DNA of 64,000 nt from Chryseobacterium nakagawai (GCF_900637665.1 NZ_LR134386.1:3464501-3528500), one strand, 5' to 3'; positions 16,813-26,275 are shown, counted from the first letter of the stretch. Program-made: numbers and translations. Notes: a model not told the origin generated them from the letters alone.

Positions 16813-17643
16813 TTAATGATGATCAATTTTTTTCCAGATCTTCTGATCTTCGATCTGATGATAATTCTTGTCAATAGTAGAAAATCGCAAGGTTTCTTTT
16901 GCTCCCAGTGCCAGAAAGCCTAAATTCTCCAAGCTGTTATCAAAAAGCCTGAAAACTCTTTCCTGAAGATCCCTGTCAAAATAAATCAGTACATTTCTGC
17001 ATATAATCAGTTGAAAACTATTAAAAGAGCTGTCTGATACAAGATTGTGAGTTGATAAAATCAGTTTTTCCTGCAAGCTTTTATCAAATCTTACGCTGTC
17101 ATAGTTAGCAGTATAATAATCAGAAAAATCTTTTACTCCACCGGAAAGCATATAATTTTCTGAATAAAGCTTCATCTGCTGTAGAGGAAAAATACCTGCT
17201 CTTGCCGTTTCAAGAACAGCAGGGTTTAAATCAGTACCATAAATCAGAGACTTATTATAAAGGCCAGCTTCTTTCAGCAGAATCGCAATAGAATAAGCCT
17301 CCTCTCCCGTTGAACAGCCTGCAATCCAGATCCTGATTAATGGATAGGTACCTAACTGAGGCAATATTTTCTCCCGTAATGTTTTAAAAAAAGAGGGATC
17401 TCTGAACATTTCCGTAACATTCACTGTAACTTCCTCTACAAAACGTTTTAGATATTCAATATCATTTATAATGGTATATCTAAGCTCTGCAAAGCTCGTA
17501 AACCTATCTAAAAGACATATACGATTTACTCTTCTTTTAAATGAAGCTCTGCTATAGCCAGAAAAGTCATAGCCATAAAGATCATAAACATCTCGGATGA
17601 GATATTCTATTTCTTCATCTTTTACGATACTTGGTTCCAGCAT
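16813..17643 (-). CDS. CheR-type protein-glutamate methyltransferase
   Basis: The 276-residue protein has a helical N-terminal CheR domain (about residues 10-75). The SAM-binding domain follows, with RIWIAGCSTGEEAYSIAILL, the acidic YGTDLN and the CRNVLIYFD motif. It would add methyl groups to glutamate side chains using S-adenosylmethionine. It directly abuts the receiver gene at 17644 and is followed by CheB after 11 bases. The pair therefore forms a methylation/demethylation switch embedded in a kinase operon rather than a chemotaxis operon. Confidence 0.92.
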   Translation of the reverse strand: MLEPSIVKDEEIEYLIRDVYDLYGYDFSGYSRASFKRRVNRICLLDRFTSFAELRYTIINDIEYLKRFVEEVTVNVTEMFRDPSFFKTLREKILPQLGTYPLIRIWIAGCSTGEEAYSIAILLKEAGLYNKSLIYGTDLNPAVLETARAGIFPLQQMKLYSENYMLSGGVKDFSDYYTANYDSVRFDKSLQEKLILSTHNLVSDSSFNSFQLIICRNVLIYFDRDLQERVFRLFDNSLENLGFLALGAKETLRFSTIDKNYHQIEDQKIWKKIDHH

Positions 17644-18009
17644 CTATGAAATTTTTTCTATTGCTACTATTAAAAGATCAACATCAATCGGTTTTGATAC
17701 ATAATCATCTGCTCCTGCTTCTATACATTTCTGACGGTCTTCAGGCATTGCTTGTGCCGTTACGGCAATTACAGGAACACGTTTGATTTCGGGAGTACTC
17801 CTTATCATCCTGACCGCCTCATAACCATCTATTCCCGGCATCATCATATCCATCAGAACAATATAAGACTGGGCGTTAGATTTTAGTATCTCTAAAGCTT
17901 CTTGAGCCATTGTACAGGATTCAACTGCATATCCACGCGCTTTAAGAGTTAATTTTAATGCAAATATATTGCGTGGGTCATCATCCACAATTAAGATTTT
18001 CTTATCCAT
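17644..18009 (-). CDS. Single-domain response regulator (CheY-like receiver)
   Basis: The 121-residue receiver has DDDPRN near residue 8, the phosphoacceptor in IVLMDMMMPGIDGYEAV, the threonine in VPVIAVTAQ and the lysine in DDYVSKPIDVD. It closely resembles the third receiver of the hybrid kinase upstream (same MDMMMP and SKP.D motifs), suggesting that it arose by duplication of that domain. It sits between the hybrid kinase and CheR. Confidence 0.92.
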   Translation of the reverse strand: MDKKILIVDDDPRNIFALKLTLKARGYAVESCTMAQEALEILKSNAQSYIVLMDMMMPGIDGYEAVRMIRSTPEIKRVPVIAVTAQAMPEDRQKCIEAGADDYVSKPIDVDLLIVAIEKIS

Positions 18010-18023
18010 CAGAATTTATCTGT

Positions 18024-21000
18024 TTAACTTTCATACATCCAAACACGAAGGAGCGATAATAACTGATCAATATCTACTGGTTTCGAGATATAGTCAGAAG
18101 CTCCTGCCGTAATACATTTTTCACGCTCTCCAATCATAGATTTGGCAGTAATAGCTATAATAGGCAGCTTTTTAAATGCCGGCATTTTCCTTATTACCTT
18201 AATGGTTTCATAACCATCCATTTCCGGCATCATCATATCCATTAAAACAACATCTACATCGGGATTTTGGCTAATCTGCTCAAGAGCATGTTTTCCATCC
18301 ATGGCCACAATTACTTCAACTTTATATTTTTCTAGTGCTTTAGTTAAAGAAAAAATATTGCGTACATCATCATCAGTAATAAGTATTTTTTTTCCACTAA
18401 GAACTTCCGTTAAGGAACCTAGCATCCTACCTCTGTTATTTTCAGTTGAACCATTTTTTTCTTCTACCAGATGTAAGAATAAACCAACCTCATCCAAAAC
18501 TCTTTGATAAGAATGTGCCGTTTTTACAACAATAGAATCTGCATATTGTTTTATTTTAAGCTCTTCTTCTTTAGATAAATGATGTTCAGTAAAAATAATG
18601 ATCGGAAGATTCTCCAGCCCCTCATAACTTTTTATTGATTCAATAATATGGTAATCATTTCCTTTTGCAGCCCCAACATCCAGGATTACACAATCAACAA
18701 CATTTGAAGTAAGTGCTTTGACACTATCTTCAACATTATGTTCTACCGATAAGGAAATATTAAAATTACTCAGAAAATAGGACAATGCATTGGCATGTTT
18801 TGCATTTTCCTCAACAATTAAAACTTTTTGAGGCCCCTTTTGTAATGCTTCTTCAATTTTCCTGAATACGTCAGTCATTTTATCGAGGGCTACCGGCTTA
18901 TTAATAAAATCAACTGCACCTTTCATAAGACTTTCTTTTTTCACATGCAGAGCAGACATCATATGGACAGGAATATGCTTTACATTAGGGTCCGACTTCA
19001 ACTCATCCATCACTTCCCATCCATCTTTTACAGGAAGCTGGACATCCAGTAAAATTGCATGAGGATGATATTGCTGAGCTGCTGAAAGAGCATAATCTCC
19101 TCTTACCACCACAATACCTTTATAGTCTTGCAAATGGGCATATTTTAATAAAGCTTTTGCAAAATTAGTATCATCTTCAATAATGAGAATGATCTTGTCC
19201 CCTTCCTGGATACTCTCTCTGTCATCCTCCACATCTTCAGGTATCTCTAAGGTATTTACCTGAACAGCATCTCCTTTATCAAGGATGTGCTGGATTTCTT
19301 CAACATCTTCGCGAATGATCTCCACCAGGTCACGATCGCTCTCGGAATGAACGATTTCAGTTACCGGATGTATAGGAATAATGAAAATGAATTCACTTCC
19401 TTTGTTCACCTCACTTTCCAGAGCTAATTCACCACCTAAAAGTCTTGCAATCTCACGGCTTATTGAAAGTCCCAGACCGGTACCTCCGAATTTTCTTTTT
19501 GTAGATCCATCAGCCTGCTGGAATGCTTCAAAGATAATTTTCTGTTTATCTTCCGCAATGCCAATACCTGTATCTTTTACTGAAAATATAATAAATTCAG
19601 GCTTTTCAGAATGTTTTTTGATATGTAAATCAATGCTTCCTTTTGTAGTAAATTTTAAAGCATTAGACAACAGGTTTCTTAAGACCTGATCAATTTTGAG
19701 ACGGTCACTTTCAATAACTTTCTGAACGTCTGAATCAATCTGAATATTAAATGGAAGTGTTTTCTCCTGAAATACAGGATTGAAAAGGCTTTTCAGATCT
19801 TTTACGATATCTTCAACTGCCACCTTCTGGTATTCCAGAGTCATTTTGCCGGATTCTATTTTTGCAAGGTCAAGAATTTCATCTATTAGGGTTAATAAAC
19901 TGGTTCCTGAACTTTGAATAACTCTGGCAGATTCTACCTGATCTTCATTAAGGTTTTCATCTGGATTTTCTGCCATTAATCTTGATAAAAGAAGGATTGA
20001 ATTAAGAGGTGTCCGCAATTCGTGAGACATATTGGCTAAAAATTCAGACTTATATTTTGTGCTGAGCGCCAGTTCCTCTACCTTTTTCTGAATCTCATTA
20101 TTGCGTTCGGCAATTAAATGATTTTTCTCTTCCAGTAATCTTGAGCGTTCTTCCAGCTCTGCATTGGCCTGCATCAATTCTTCCTGCTGTACTTTTAGCT
20201 CTTCTTCTGAGGCCTGAAGCTTTTGTGTCTGAGCTTCCAATTCAGTATTAAGATTTTCAAGCTCAGAGTGCTGTACTTGTAATTCTTCAGACTGAGCCTG
20301 TGTCTCCTCCAGGAGTTGTTGCTCTTTTTCTCTTCCTTTGGCAGCATTCAGGGCTATTCCTATATTCACACAACACTCCTCAAAATAACTGATTCGGTCT
20401 TCCTCAAAATTGGAGGTAGAGCCCAATTCAAGAACTCCTATTGCATGTCCATCTGCGAAAATCGGTATCAGAATTATTCCATAGATCTTAATGGTACTAC
20501 TGGCAAAGGTTACTACAAAATCATCTTCATGAAGATTATTATATACCTGTGTTTTAGAATTCAGGAAGGCCTGTCCTACCATTCCTTCTCCAGGATCAAA
20601 AGTTCTTTTCATATTGGTTTCCAATCCAAATGCTTTATTAAGCTTTAGAATACCCTCATCAAAAAGATATAATGAACCGTTGATACAATTTCCATATTCA
20701 ATCAACTGATGTAAAGCCTTATTGGAGACTTCCTGTACTGATTTATTCCCAACCAGAGATTCATTCAGTAAAGCAAGGCCTTTCTGACGCCAGTCGCTTT
20801 TATTAATCTTATCAAAAGAGATTTTGAGAGATTCCGTCATGTGATTCAGGGATTCTACAAGGTCTCCAAGATCATCCTCCGAGTTATCCACTGCTTTCTC
20901 ACTGTAATCACCATTGGCTACTCTGTTCGCAATTTTCTGAATGGCACTTACACGGCGTGTCATTTCCTGATCTTTATCTCTCAGCATTTTCTCAAGCTCA

Positions 21001-21626
21001 TCTCTTCTGATAAGATCTGCGCGCATTTTAAAATAGAAAAATGCAGTTACCACTACTGCAGCCAGCGCGGAAAAAACAATAAATATAACTGTTGTTTCTG
21101 ATGAACGTGTTAAATCTTTATTTTTAATTTCAACCTGATTCTCTTCATACTGTACAAAATCTCTTACAATCTTCCGGCATTCGTCCATATAAGCTTTGCT
21201 GGTTACAATCTGCTGCTGGGTCATTACGATTCCTCTTCGTCTGCTTTCCACCAGATTTTTCAGATTATCCATCACCTGGCTGACTGCTATTTTCAATCCT
21301 GCCAGTCTTTCCTGCTGGTTATTATCCTTTACTCCTAATGACTCCGCAAGCACTAAAGCTTTGGAATACTCTCTTATACCACGTTTATAAGGTTCCAGAA
21401 AATCTTCTCTACCGGTAAGCTGAAAGCCTCTGTTTCCCGTTTCAGCATCCAAAAGTGCAACCAGAATATCTTTCACTGCTGTCACAGAACGTCTGCTTTG
21501 GGAAAGACTTTCGCGGTGGTTCATCTGATTCTGGATACTCCAATATGATGCGACTGAACTGGCTATTAAAATCAGAAGAGACAATCCTATTCCAAACTGA
21601 AGATTTCGTATAATTTTTTTCGGCAT
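18024..21626 (-). CDS. Hybrid sensor kinase: CHASE3-HAMP-GAF-coiled coil-HisKA-HATPase-three receivers
   Basis: This is a 1200-residue inner-membrane kinase. A first membrane helix at about residues 10-30 and a second at about 178-200 flank a periplasmic CHASE3 domain (ALLDAETGNRGFQLTGREDFLEPY). HAMP (about 205-270), GAF (about 290-440) and a long glutamate-rich coiled coil (about 440-525) follow. HisKA has H535 in NMSHELRTPLNS. The ATPase domain has DTGIGI and GGTGLGLSI. Three receivers carry phosphoacceptor aspartates D861 (LLDVQLP), D983 (ILDVGAA) and D1130 (LMDMMMP). The operon adds two loose receivers and CheR/CheB, making a branched phosphorelay. The ligand is unknown. Confidence 0.93.
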   Translation of the reverse strand: MPKKIIRNLQFGIGLSLLILIASSVASYWSIQNQMNHRESLSQSRRSVTAVKDILVALLDAETGNRGFQLTGREDFLEPYKRGIREYSKALVLAESLGVKDNNQQERLAGLKIAVSQVMDNLKNLVESRRRGIVMTQQQIVTSKAYMDECRKIVRDFVQYEENQVEIKNKDLTRSSETTVIFIVFSALAAVVVTAFFYFKMRADLIRRDELEKMLRDKDQEMTRRVSAIQKIANRVANGDYSEKAVDNSEDDLGDLVESLNHMTESLKISFDKINKSDWRQKGLALLNESLVGNKSVQEVSNKALHQLIEYGNCINGSLYLFDEGILKLNKAFGLETNMKRTFDPGEGMVGQAFLNSKTQVYNNLHEDDFVVTFASSTIKIYGIILIPIFADGHAIGVLELGSTSNFEEDRISYFEECCVNIGIALNAAKGREKEQQLLEETQAQSEELQVQHSELENLNTELEAQTQKLQASEEELKVQQEELMQANAELEERSRLLEEKNHLIAERNNEIQKKVEELALSTKYKSEFLANMSHELRTPLNSILLLSRLMAENPDENLNEDQVESARVIQSSGTSLLTLIDEILDLAKIESGKMTLEYQKVAVEDIVKDLKSLFNPVFQEKTLPFNIQIDSDVQKVIESDRLKIDQVLRNLLSNALKFTTKGSIDLHIKKHSEKPEFIIFSVKDTGIGIAEDKQKIIFEAFQQADGSTKRKFGGTGLGLSISREIARLLGGELALESEVNKGSEFIFIIPIHPVTEIVHSESDRDLVEIIREDVEEIQHILDKGDAVQVNTLEIPEDVEDDRESIQEGDKIILIIEDDTNFAKALLKYAHLQDYKGIVVVRGDYALSAAQQYHPHAILLDVQLPVKDGWEVMDELKSDPNVKHIPVHMMSALHVKKESLMKGAVDFINKPVALDKMTDVFRKIEEALQKGPQKVLIVEENAKHANALSYFLSNFNISLSVEHNVEDSVKALTSNVVDCVILDVGAAKGNDYHIIESIKSYEGLENLPIIIFTEHHLSKEEELKIKQYADSIVVKTAHSYQRVLDEVGLFLHLVEEKNGSTENNRGRMLGSLTEVLSGKKILITDDDVRNIFSLTKALEKYKVEVIVAMDGKHALEQISQNPDVDVVLMDMMMPEMDGYETIKVIRKMPAFKKLPIIAITAKSMIGEREKCITAGASDYISKPVDIDQLLSLLRVWMYES

Positions 21627-21631
21627 GAAGT

Positions 21632-23107
21632 TTAATTTAATGGCAGAGTAAAATAAAATGTAGAGCCTTCATCTACAATACTGGAAACGCCAACGTTTCC
21701 ATGATGCTGTTTGATGATTTCAGAGCATATAAACAATCCGATTCCCATTCCCTGGAATTGAAGTGAAGATTCTTCTACACGATAGAATTTTTTAAATACC
21801 GCATCCTGTTTAAAATCAGGAATTCCGATCCCGAAATCGGTAACATTAACTCTTACCTCCTGCGCTTCTTCATCTACAAAAGTGGTAACGATTACCTGAT
21901 TGTTATTGGGTGAATATTTGATAGCATTCGTCAGAAAGTTAATGAGCACTTGCTCGATACGGATTTCATCCAAAGGAATTAAAATATCCGGTTTTATTCC
22001 GTGGCGCAAAATCTCTACTTTACGGTCATCATGAGTTTGTTGTATGGTTTCAACAGCATTACTGATTACACTTTCCAGGTTTATCGGTTTTCTGTTAATT
22101 TTCAGCTTTCCATTTTCAATTTTTGAAACATCCAGAAGATCTGTAATGAGTGTATTCAGCTTATCAATCTGCCCCTGAACTTTTGTAACAAATCCTGCTT
22201 CGGGACTCTCCTTATCTAATTTTAGCTTTCTCTCCAATAACTGAACATATGCTTTAATACTGGTTAAAGGAGTTTTTAATTCATGGCTTGCAATGCTTAA
22301 GAATTCATCTTTTTCCTTTTCTACTTTTTTCTGATCGTCAATATCAGTAAATGTCCCAACCCAGTTTTTAATACGATCTTCATCATATACCGGGGTTATC
22401 CTTAGTAAATGATAACGGTAATTACCTGAAATGATATTTTTAATTCTGACTTCTAATTCCAGTGCTTTTCCCTTTTTTCTGCATCGTTCCAATTCTTCCT
22501 TGATATCATGATCATCGGGATGTGTTTCAGGGAAACTTTGTTCTGTGTCGGAATATTGATACCATTTACCATTCACAAAATCGACAGTTCCGTCTTCATT
22601 AAGCGTAAATGCTATCTGAGGAAGAGATTCTAACATCAGATGAAAATGATCTAGCTGAGATTTCATCGTAACCTGAGATTCCCGTCTTCCTTTTACTTCA
22701 AGTTCAAGATTCTGCTGTGTTTTTTTCATGGCAATATTCTGCTCATGAAGACTATAGAATGTTTTCACCTTAAGCAAAAGAATTTCAGGATCTACCGGCT
22801 TCGTTACATAGTCTTTACCACCGGAAGCATACCCTTGAGTGATGAATCTTTTATCTGTATTAACAGCTGATAAAAATATAATAGGTACATCTTTCGTTTT
22901 ACTGTAATCGGCAAGTGTTTCTGCAACTTCAAAGCCGTCAATATCAGGCATCTGAACATCTAGAATAATTAAGGCATAGTCATTTTTCAGAGCTTTCCCC
23001 AAGGCCTCTTCACCAGAGCCGGCCGTTTCAACCTGGAAGTCCTTAGATTCAAGTAATTTTTGAAGTGAATAAAGGTTACTTTGGTTGTCATCAACAATTA
23101 AAATCAT
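21632..23107 (-). CDS. Receiver-PAS-histidine kinase
   Basis: The 491-residue soluble kinase starts with a receiver (IVDDNQSN; phosphoacceptor in ALIILDVQMPDIDGF), then a PAS domain, then HisKA with IASHELKTPLTSIKAYVQLLERK and an ATPase domain with FGIGIPDF and GMGIGLFI. The start at 23107 (MILIVDD) is preferred to a TTG five codons upstream because receivers begin at this point. It is the first gene of the minus-strand signalling operon, five bases before the large hybrid kinase, and divergent from a Crp/Fnr gene. The N-terminal receiver suggests that it is activated by another kinase. Confidence 0.92.
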   Translation of the reverse strand: MILIVDDNQSNLYSLQKLLESKDFQVETAGSGEEALGKALKNDYALIILDVQMPDIDGFEVAETLADYSKTKDVPIIFLSAVNTDKRFITQGYASGGKDYVTKPVDPEILLLKVKTFYSLHEQNIAMKKTQQNLELEVKGRRESQVTMKSQLDHFHLMLESLPQIAFTLNEDGTVDFVNGKWYQYSDTEQSFPETHPDDHDIKEELERCRKKGKALELEVRIKNIISGNYRYHLLRITPVYDEDRIKNWVGTFTDIDDQKKVEKEKDEFLSIASHELKTPLTSIKAYVQLLERKLKLDKESPEAGFVTKVQGQIDKLNTLITDLLDVSKIENGKLKINRKPINLESVISNAVETIQQTHDDRKVEILRHGIKPDILIPLDEIRIEQVLINFLTNAIKYSPNNNQVIVTTFVDEEAQEVRVNVTDFGIGIPDFKQDAVFKKFYRVEESSLQFQGMGIGLFICSEIIKQHHGNVGVSSIVDEGSTFYFTLPLN

Positions 23108-23303
23108 AGAAGTTAAAATCAATAATTAGTTACGGATACTTTAGCTTCAAAAATACTCACAATATTTCGAAAAACAGTAATTTTTAAAGGATAATCCTTA
23201 AGAATTCCGTACCACATTTTACGTAAAAAAAATCAATGGCATAAGGATTGAAACTGTTTATAATATTTTAAGAAAAGCGCTCTAATTTATAAAAAAGCAA
23301 ACT

Positions 23304-23921
23304 ATGAAAAAAACAATAAGCTGCATGAATATTGATGTGCAAATTCTTTATTCATTCGGAGGTGAGACTGTTATGTACAAGCCTAAAGAGTTTATTTTCA
23401 AAGAAGGTGAACATTCTCAATATTATTTTCAGATTATAAGTGGGAAAGTAAAGCTAAACACCTTTACTGAAAACGGGAAAGAATTTATTCATAACATCCT
23501 GGGCAACAATCAAAGTTTTGGAGACCCGTTACTATTTATCGAAAAACTTTATCCCACCAATGCTGTAAGTTTACAAGCCACAGAAGTAGTGAGGGTGCCT
23601 AAAAAAAATTTCATAGAAATGCTTAAAACCCACCCTGATCTTTCTTTAGAAGTGAATATGTGTTTATCACAAAGATTATATTATAACAGTCTAATGGTGC
23701 GCAATATAGCTTCAGCAGATCCTATCCAGCGCCTTAAAGGATTATTGGATTATCTTAAAAGTTATCATGATGGAGACTGCCAGCAGTGTTTTCCTGTGGA
23801 ACTTACCCGCCAACAAATTGCCGACCTTACCGGATTGAGGGTAGAAACTGTAATCAGAACCATAAAAAAAATGGTTAATCAGGAAATAATAAAAATGGAA
23901 GGCCGCAGAATTTTGTACTAA
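23304..23921 (+). CDS. Crp/Fnr-family transcriptional regulator
   Basis: The 205-residue protein has an N-terminal cyclic-nucleotide-binding-type jelly roll (about 20-120; YYFQIISGKVKLNTFTENGKEFI, then QSFGDPLL). A C-terminal winged helix follows with ELTRQQIADLTGLRVETVIRTIKKM. The phosphate-binding cassette is not well conserved and there is no N-terminal cysteine cluster, so neither cAMP nor an Fe-S cluster can be claimed. It is divergent from the signalling operon across a 196-base spacer and may control it. Confidence 0.88.
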   Translation: MKKTISCMNIDVQILYSFGGETVMYKPKEFIFKEGEHSQYYFQIISGKVKLNTFTENGKEFIHNILGNNQSFGDPLLFIEKLYPTNAVSLQATEVVRVPKKNFIEMLKTHPDLSLEVNMCLSQRLYYNSLMVRNIASADPIQRLKGLLDYLKSYHDGDCQQCFPVELTRQQIADLTGLRVETVIRTIKKMVNQEIIKMEGRRILY

Positions 23922-24005
23922 ATCTTGATTTTTCCATTTTCCTATCATTTGATTGACAACTGAGTTATCCATTAAAAAAGTAGAATACAAATATACCATT
24001 AAAAT

Positions 24006-24049
24006 AAAAATCAATGACCGGAGCCTCCCGGCACCGGTCATTGATTTTT
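24006..24049. terminator. Strong 16-bp bidirectional terminator hairpin
   Basis: The arm at 24006-24021 is the exact reverse complement of 24034-24049, with A/T tails on both sides. It lies between the Crp gene and the convergent stress-protein gene and can end both. Confidence 0.85.
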
Positions 24050-24065
24050 AAACTAACTTAATTCA

Positions 24066-24365
24066 TTAATTGGTTTTCTTTCTCCATTCTGCCTTTACAT
24101 CTTCAGCGGCATCTTTAGTCTTTTCCCATGCTTCATCAGCTTTATCCTTAATATCATCCCACGCATCAGAAACATTTGCCTTTACTCTATCCAGCCAGTC
24201 TTCCTGAGTAGCTTCCTGATCATTATCTCTTTTTTCGCTGATATAATCTTTAGCTTTATCCGCTAATTCACTGATTTTCCATTTTGCATTATCAGCTGTA
24301 TTTTTTAAAGAGTTTTCTGTTTCATTAACTGCATTTTCCGCTTTGTTGTAATCTGAATTGTTCAT
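24066..24365 (-). CDS. Small amphipathic-helix stress-type protein
   Basis: The 99-residue highly charged protein contains repeated short helices with alanine, lysine, aspartate and tryptophan (KAKDYISEKR, VSDAWDDIKDKADEAWEKTKDAAEDV). This low-complexity amphipathic pattern is seen in LEA-like, CsbD-like and YtxH-like stress proteins. No enzymatic motif is present. It is monocistronic and has a strong terminator. Function as a desiccation or osmotic-stress protectant is inference only. Confidence 0.7.
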   Translation of the reverse strand: MNNSDYNKAENAVNETENSLKNTADNAKWKISELADKAKDYISEKRDNDQEATQEDWLDRVKANVSDAWDDIKDKADEAWEKTKDAAEDVKAEWRKKTN

Positions 24366-24524
24366 AATATAATATTTTAGTAATTGGTATATAAATAAAC
24401 AATGTTTATGCCTAAAAGAATATTTACAATGTTAAAAATTCTTAAAATATAAATTACCATTTACAAATTTTATTTTACATCAAACTATTCATCTCATATT
24501 CAAAGCTATAACATTATTTTTTAA

Positions 24525-24980
24525 TTATTAATACTGCTTTTACTATTAATAACAGTCTATTTACCACTGTTAAGCTTTTTAATCATTCCTTTAAAAAATA
24601 TATCAAGAAGTGGCTCAAAGGGAAATGCCACAGCTAAGCTAAATACTTTTGAAAATGGAATTACAAAATCAGAAGTTGAAAAGATTTTAGAAGTCGTACC
24701 AAACTTTTCAACACTCTATTTACAAGAAGATAGAGAAACTAAACGATTCATTTTGTGTTCGGTTGCAGCAGAAAAATTTGAGTTTGAAGGTAAAAATTGT
24801 GTGGATATAAAATACAACGGTGCATACAGCCGCCTATACTCCAATAAAAAAGCCCCTAAAAAAGGAGCTTTTGTGACCCCAGAGGTACAATTTTCGAACA
24901 CTTTTGTAGAAGATTTGAATGAAATTGCAAAATTATCATCAATCAATTATTTGGAAAAAGAATCTGATTACACAAATTAA
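24525..24980 (+). pseudogene. Membrane-anchored protein frame without a standard start codon
   Basis: After a TAA at 24522 the frame runs 152 codons to a TAA at 24980. It begins with a strong hydrophobic segment (LLLLLITVYLPLLSFLII, about codons 3-25), followed by a soluble part containing ITKSEVEKILEVVPNFSTLYLQ. There is no ATG or GTG near the beginning; an ATA at 24531 could be a mutated ATG. Sequence and length look like a real small membrane protein that has lost its start or uses a rare one. No family is recognised. It lies next to an insertion-element remnant. Confidence 0.4.
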
Positions 24981-25036
24981 CAAAATGGATAAAAAATAAA
25001 TTTCAACATGTAGTAAATTGATATATATGGCATTAA

Positions 25037-25142
25037 AATGAATTCATTCCAGGTGGTCAATTTAAACCGAAATTACCTGGTCACTTTGAATTGAAATTGG
25101 GTGGTCAATATCACTGGAATTTACAGTCGGTGCAATGAATTC
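25037..25142. mobile_element. Solo IS21-like terminal repeat region flanked by 9-bp direct repeats
   Basis: TGGTCA occurs three times, at 25054, 25077 and 25103 (roughly), each followed by an A/T stretch and a GAAATT- or GGAATT-like sequence. Multiple TGGTCA repeats of this kind are typical of IS21-family ends in Bacteroidota. The block is bounded by the direct repeat AATGAATTC at 25037-25045 and 25134-25142. No transposase gene is present. It separates the AraC fragment from its missing upstream part. The family assignment rests on recall of the repeat motif. Confidence 0.5.
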
Positions 25143-25662
25143 TTTTAAAGATAGCTTAATTGAAATCGATACACATTTGTTAGGTGCGTGCCTAAAACCG
25201 GCAACTTTTGCTAATTTCTATACCCACGCTTCACAAAATGAGTTGACAAATAATACTATCGCATTAGAAAAAGCGAATTCATTTAGTGTCGATAAAACAC
25301 TTGAAAATCCATTCTCTTATTTTAACCATTTTTATTCGGATCGGATCAAAAGCAAAAATTGCCTGCTACAATCCGAACTCAATGATATACATTCAACAAA
25401 CGGAACCATCAGCATTTATGATCTGGCAAAAAAGAATTTTACAACCGTAAGACAGCTGGAGCGGAATTTTAAAAAGCTAATTGGGTTATCGCCAAAAGAA
25501 TATTCGAACATTATCCGTTTTCAGAATGCTCTGAATTTAATCAAAAATCCGAAGCTAAACCGCAGTTTATTAGATATTGCATTTGAATGTGGATACTACG
25601 ATCATTCACATCTTAGCAATGAGTTCAAACGCAATACGGGGCTTTCACCATCATCATTTTAA
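25135..25662 (+). CDS. AraC-family regulator fragment (C-terminal part)
   Basis: The 175-residue frame has an AraC DNA-binding domain at its end (ISIYDLAKKNFTTVRQLERNFKKLIGLSPKEY, then LLDIAFECGYYDHSHLSNEFKRNTGLSPSSF). Family members of this type are about 260-280 residues long. The first 90-100 residues of the sensor domain are absent. The frame begins at the right junction of the IS21-like end, so the gene was probably truncated by insertion or deletion. The DNA-binding half is intact. The DHFR-like gene 73 bases downstream is its probable former target. Confidence 0.65.
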   Translation: MNSFKDSLIEIDTHLLGACLKPATFANFYTHASQNELTNNTIALEKANSFSVDKTLENPFSYFNHFYSDRIKSKNCLLQSELNDIHSTNGTISIYDLAKKNFTTVRQLERNFKKLIGLSPKEYSNIIRFQNALNLIKNPKLNRSLLDIAFECGYYDHSHLSNEFKRNTGLSPSSF

Positions 25663-25703
25663 TTTTGTCGCATTTTTACAAAGTGTAGTTCGCAACGTAA
25701 AAG

Positions 25704-25711
25704 TAATTTTG
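25704..25711 (+). promoter_or_regulatory. -7 promoter element of DHFR-like gene
   Basis: TAATTTTG matches TAnnTTTG and lies 24 bases upstream of the ATG at 25736. Confidence 0.5.
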
Positions 25712-25735
25712 CTGAAACATTAAAATTCAAAACAA

Positions 25736-26275
25736 ATGCGAAAAATATCACTTTTTATTGCAATGAGTTTGGACGGATACATTGCAAAATCAAACGATGA
25801 TCTGAGTTTCTTGAAACTTGTAGAAAAAGCAGGAGAAGATTATGGGTATGAGGAATTTACCTCCCAAATTGACACCATAATTATCGGAAGGAAGACATAT
25901 GATTATGTCCTTAGCGAAATTGGGGCGTCTCATTATGACAACGGACAACGAGATGTATATGTCATAACAAGAACTGAGAGACCGCAAGTAGGTAGAACGA
26001 TTTTCTATACAGGCAGCTTAACAGAATTAATTGACCGTTTGAAATCAGAAAATGGTAAAAATATCTATTGTGATGGTGGCGCAGAAGTAATCAATGACCT
26101 ATTGAAGCAGGGCTTAATAGATGAATTTACAATCTCGGTAATTCCAGTTTTGTTGGGTGACGGAAAAAGGCTTTTTAAAGATGGAAGACCCGAACAGGCA
26201 CTTAAATTCATTACAGCAAAAACATTTGAAACTGGTTTGACGCAACTACATTATAAGCGCAATAGCAAACAATAA
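25736..26275 (+). CDS. Dihydrofolate-reductase-family protein (RibD C-terminal type)
   Basis: The 179-residue cytoplasmic protein matches the small RibD-C/DHFR-like reductases. It has FIAMSLDGYIAKSNDD at the start, then IIIGRKTYDYVL, VITRTERP, the NADPH loop YCDGGAEVINDLLKQGLIDEF and IPVLLGDGKRLF. It probably reduces a pteridine-like or other small substrate with NADPH. A role in riboflavin synthesis is not implied. It has its own promoter and follows a truncated AraC regulator, so its former control may be lost. Confidence 0.88.
   Translation: MRKISLFIAMSLDGYIAKSNDDLSFLKLVEKAGEDYGYEEFTSQIDTIIIGRKTYDYVLSEIGASHYDNGQRDVYVITRTERPQVGRTIFYTGSLTELIDRLKSENGKNIYCDGGAEVINDLLKQGLIDEFTISVIPVLLGDGKRLFKDGRPEQALKFITAKTFETGLTQLHYKRNSKQ

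Noticed and set aside
18301..21390. Several plus-strand frames of 60-110 codons over the large hybrid kinase
   Set aside because: All are antisense shadows of a gene with intact conserved domains.
24846..24876. Terminator-like sequence with AAAAGCCCC and GGAGCTTTT
   Set aside because: It lies inside the reading frame of the membrane-protein remnant and the pairing is imperfect, so I did not list it as a terminator.
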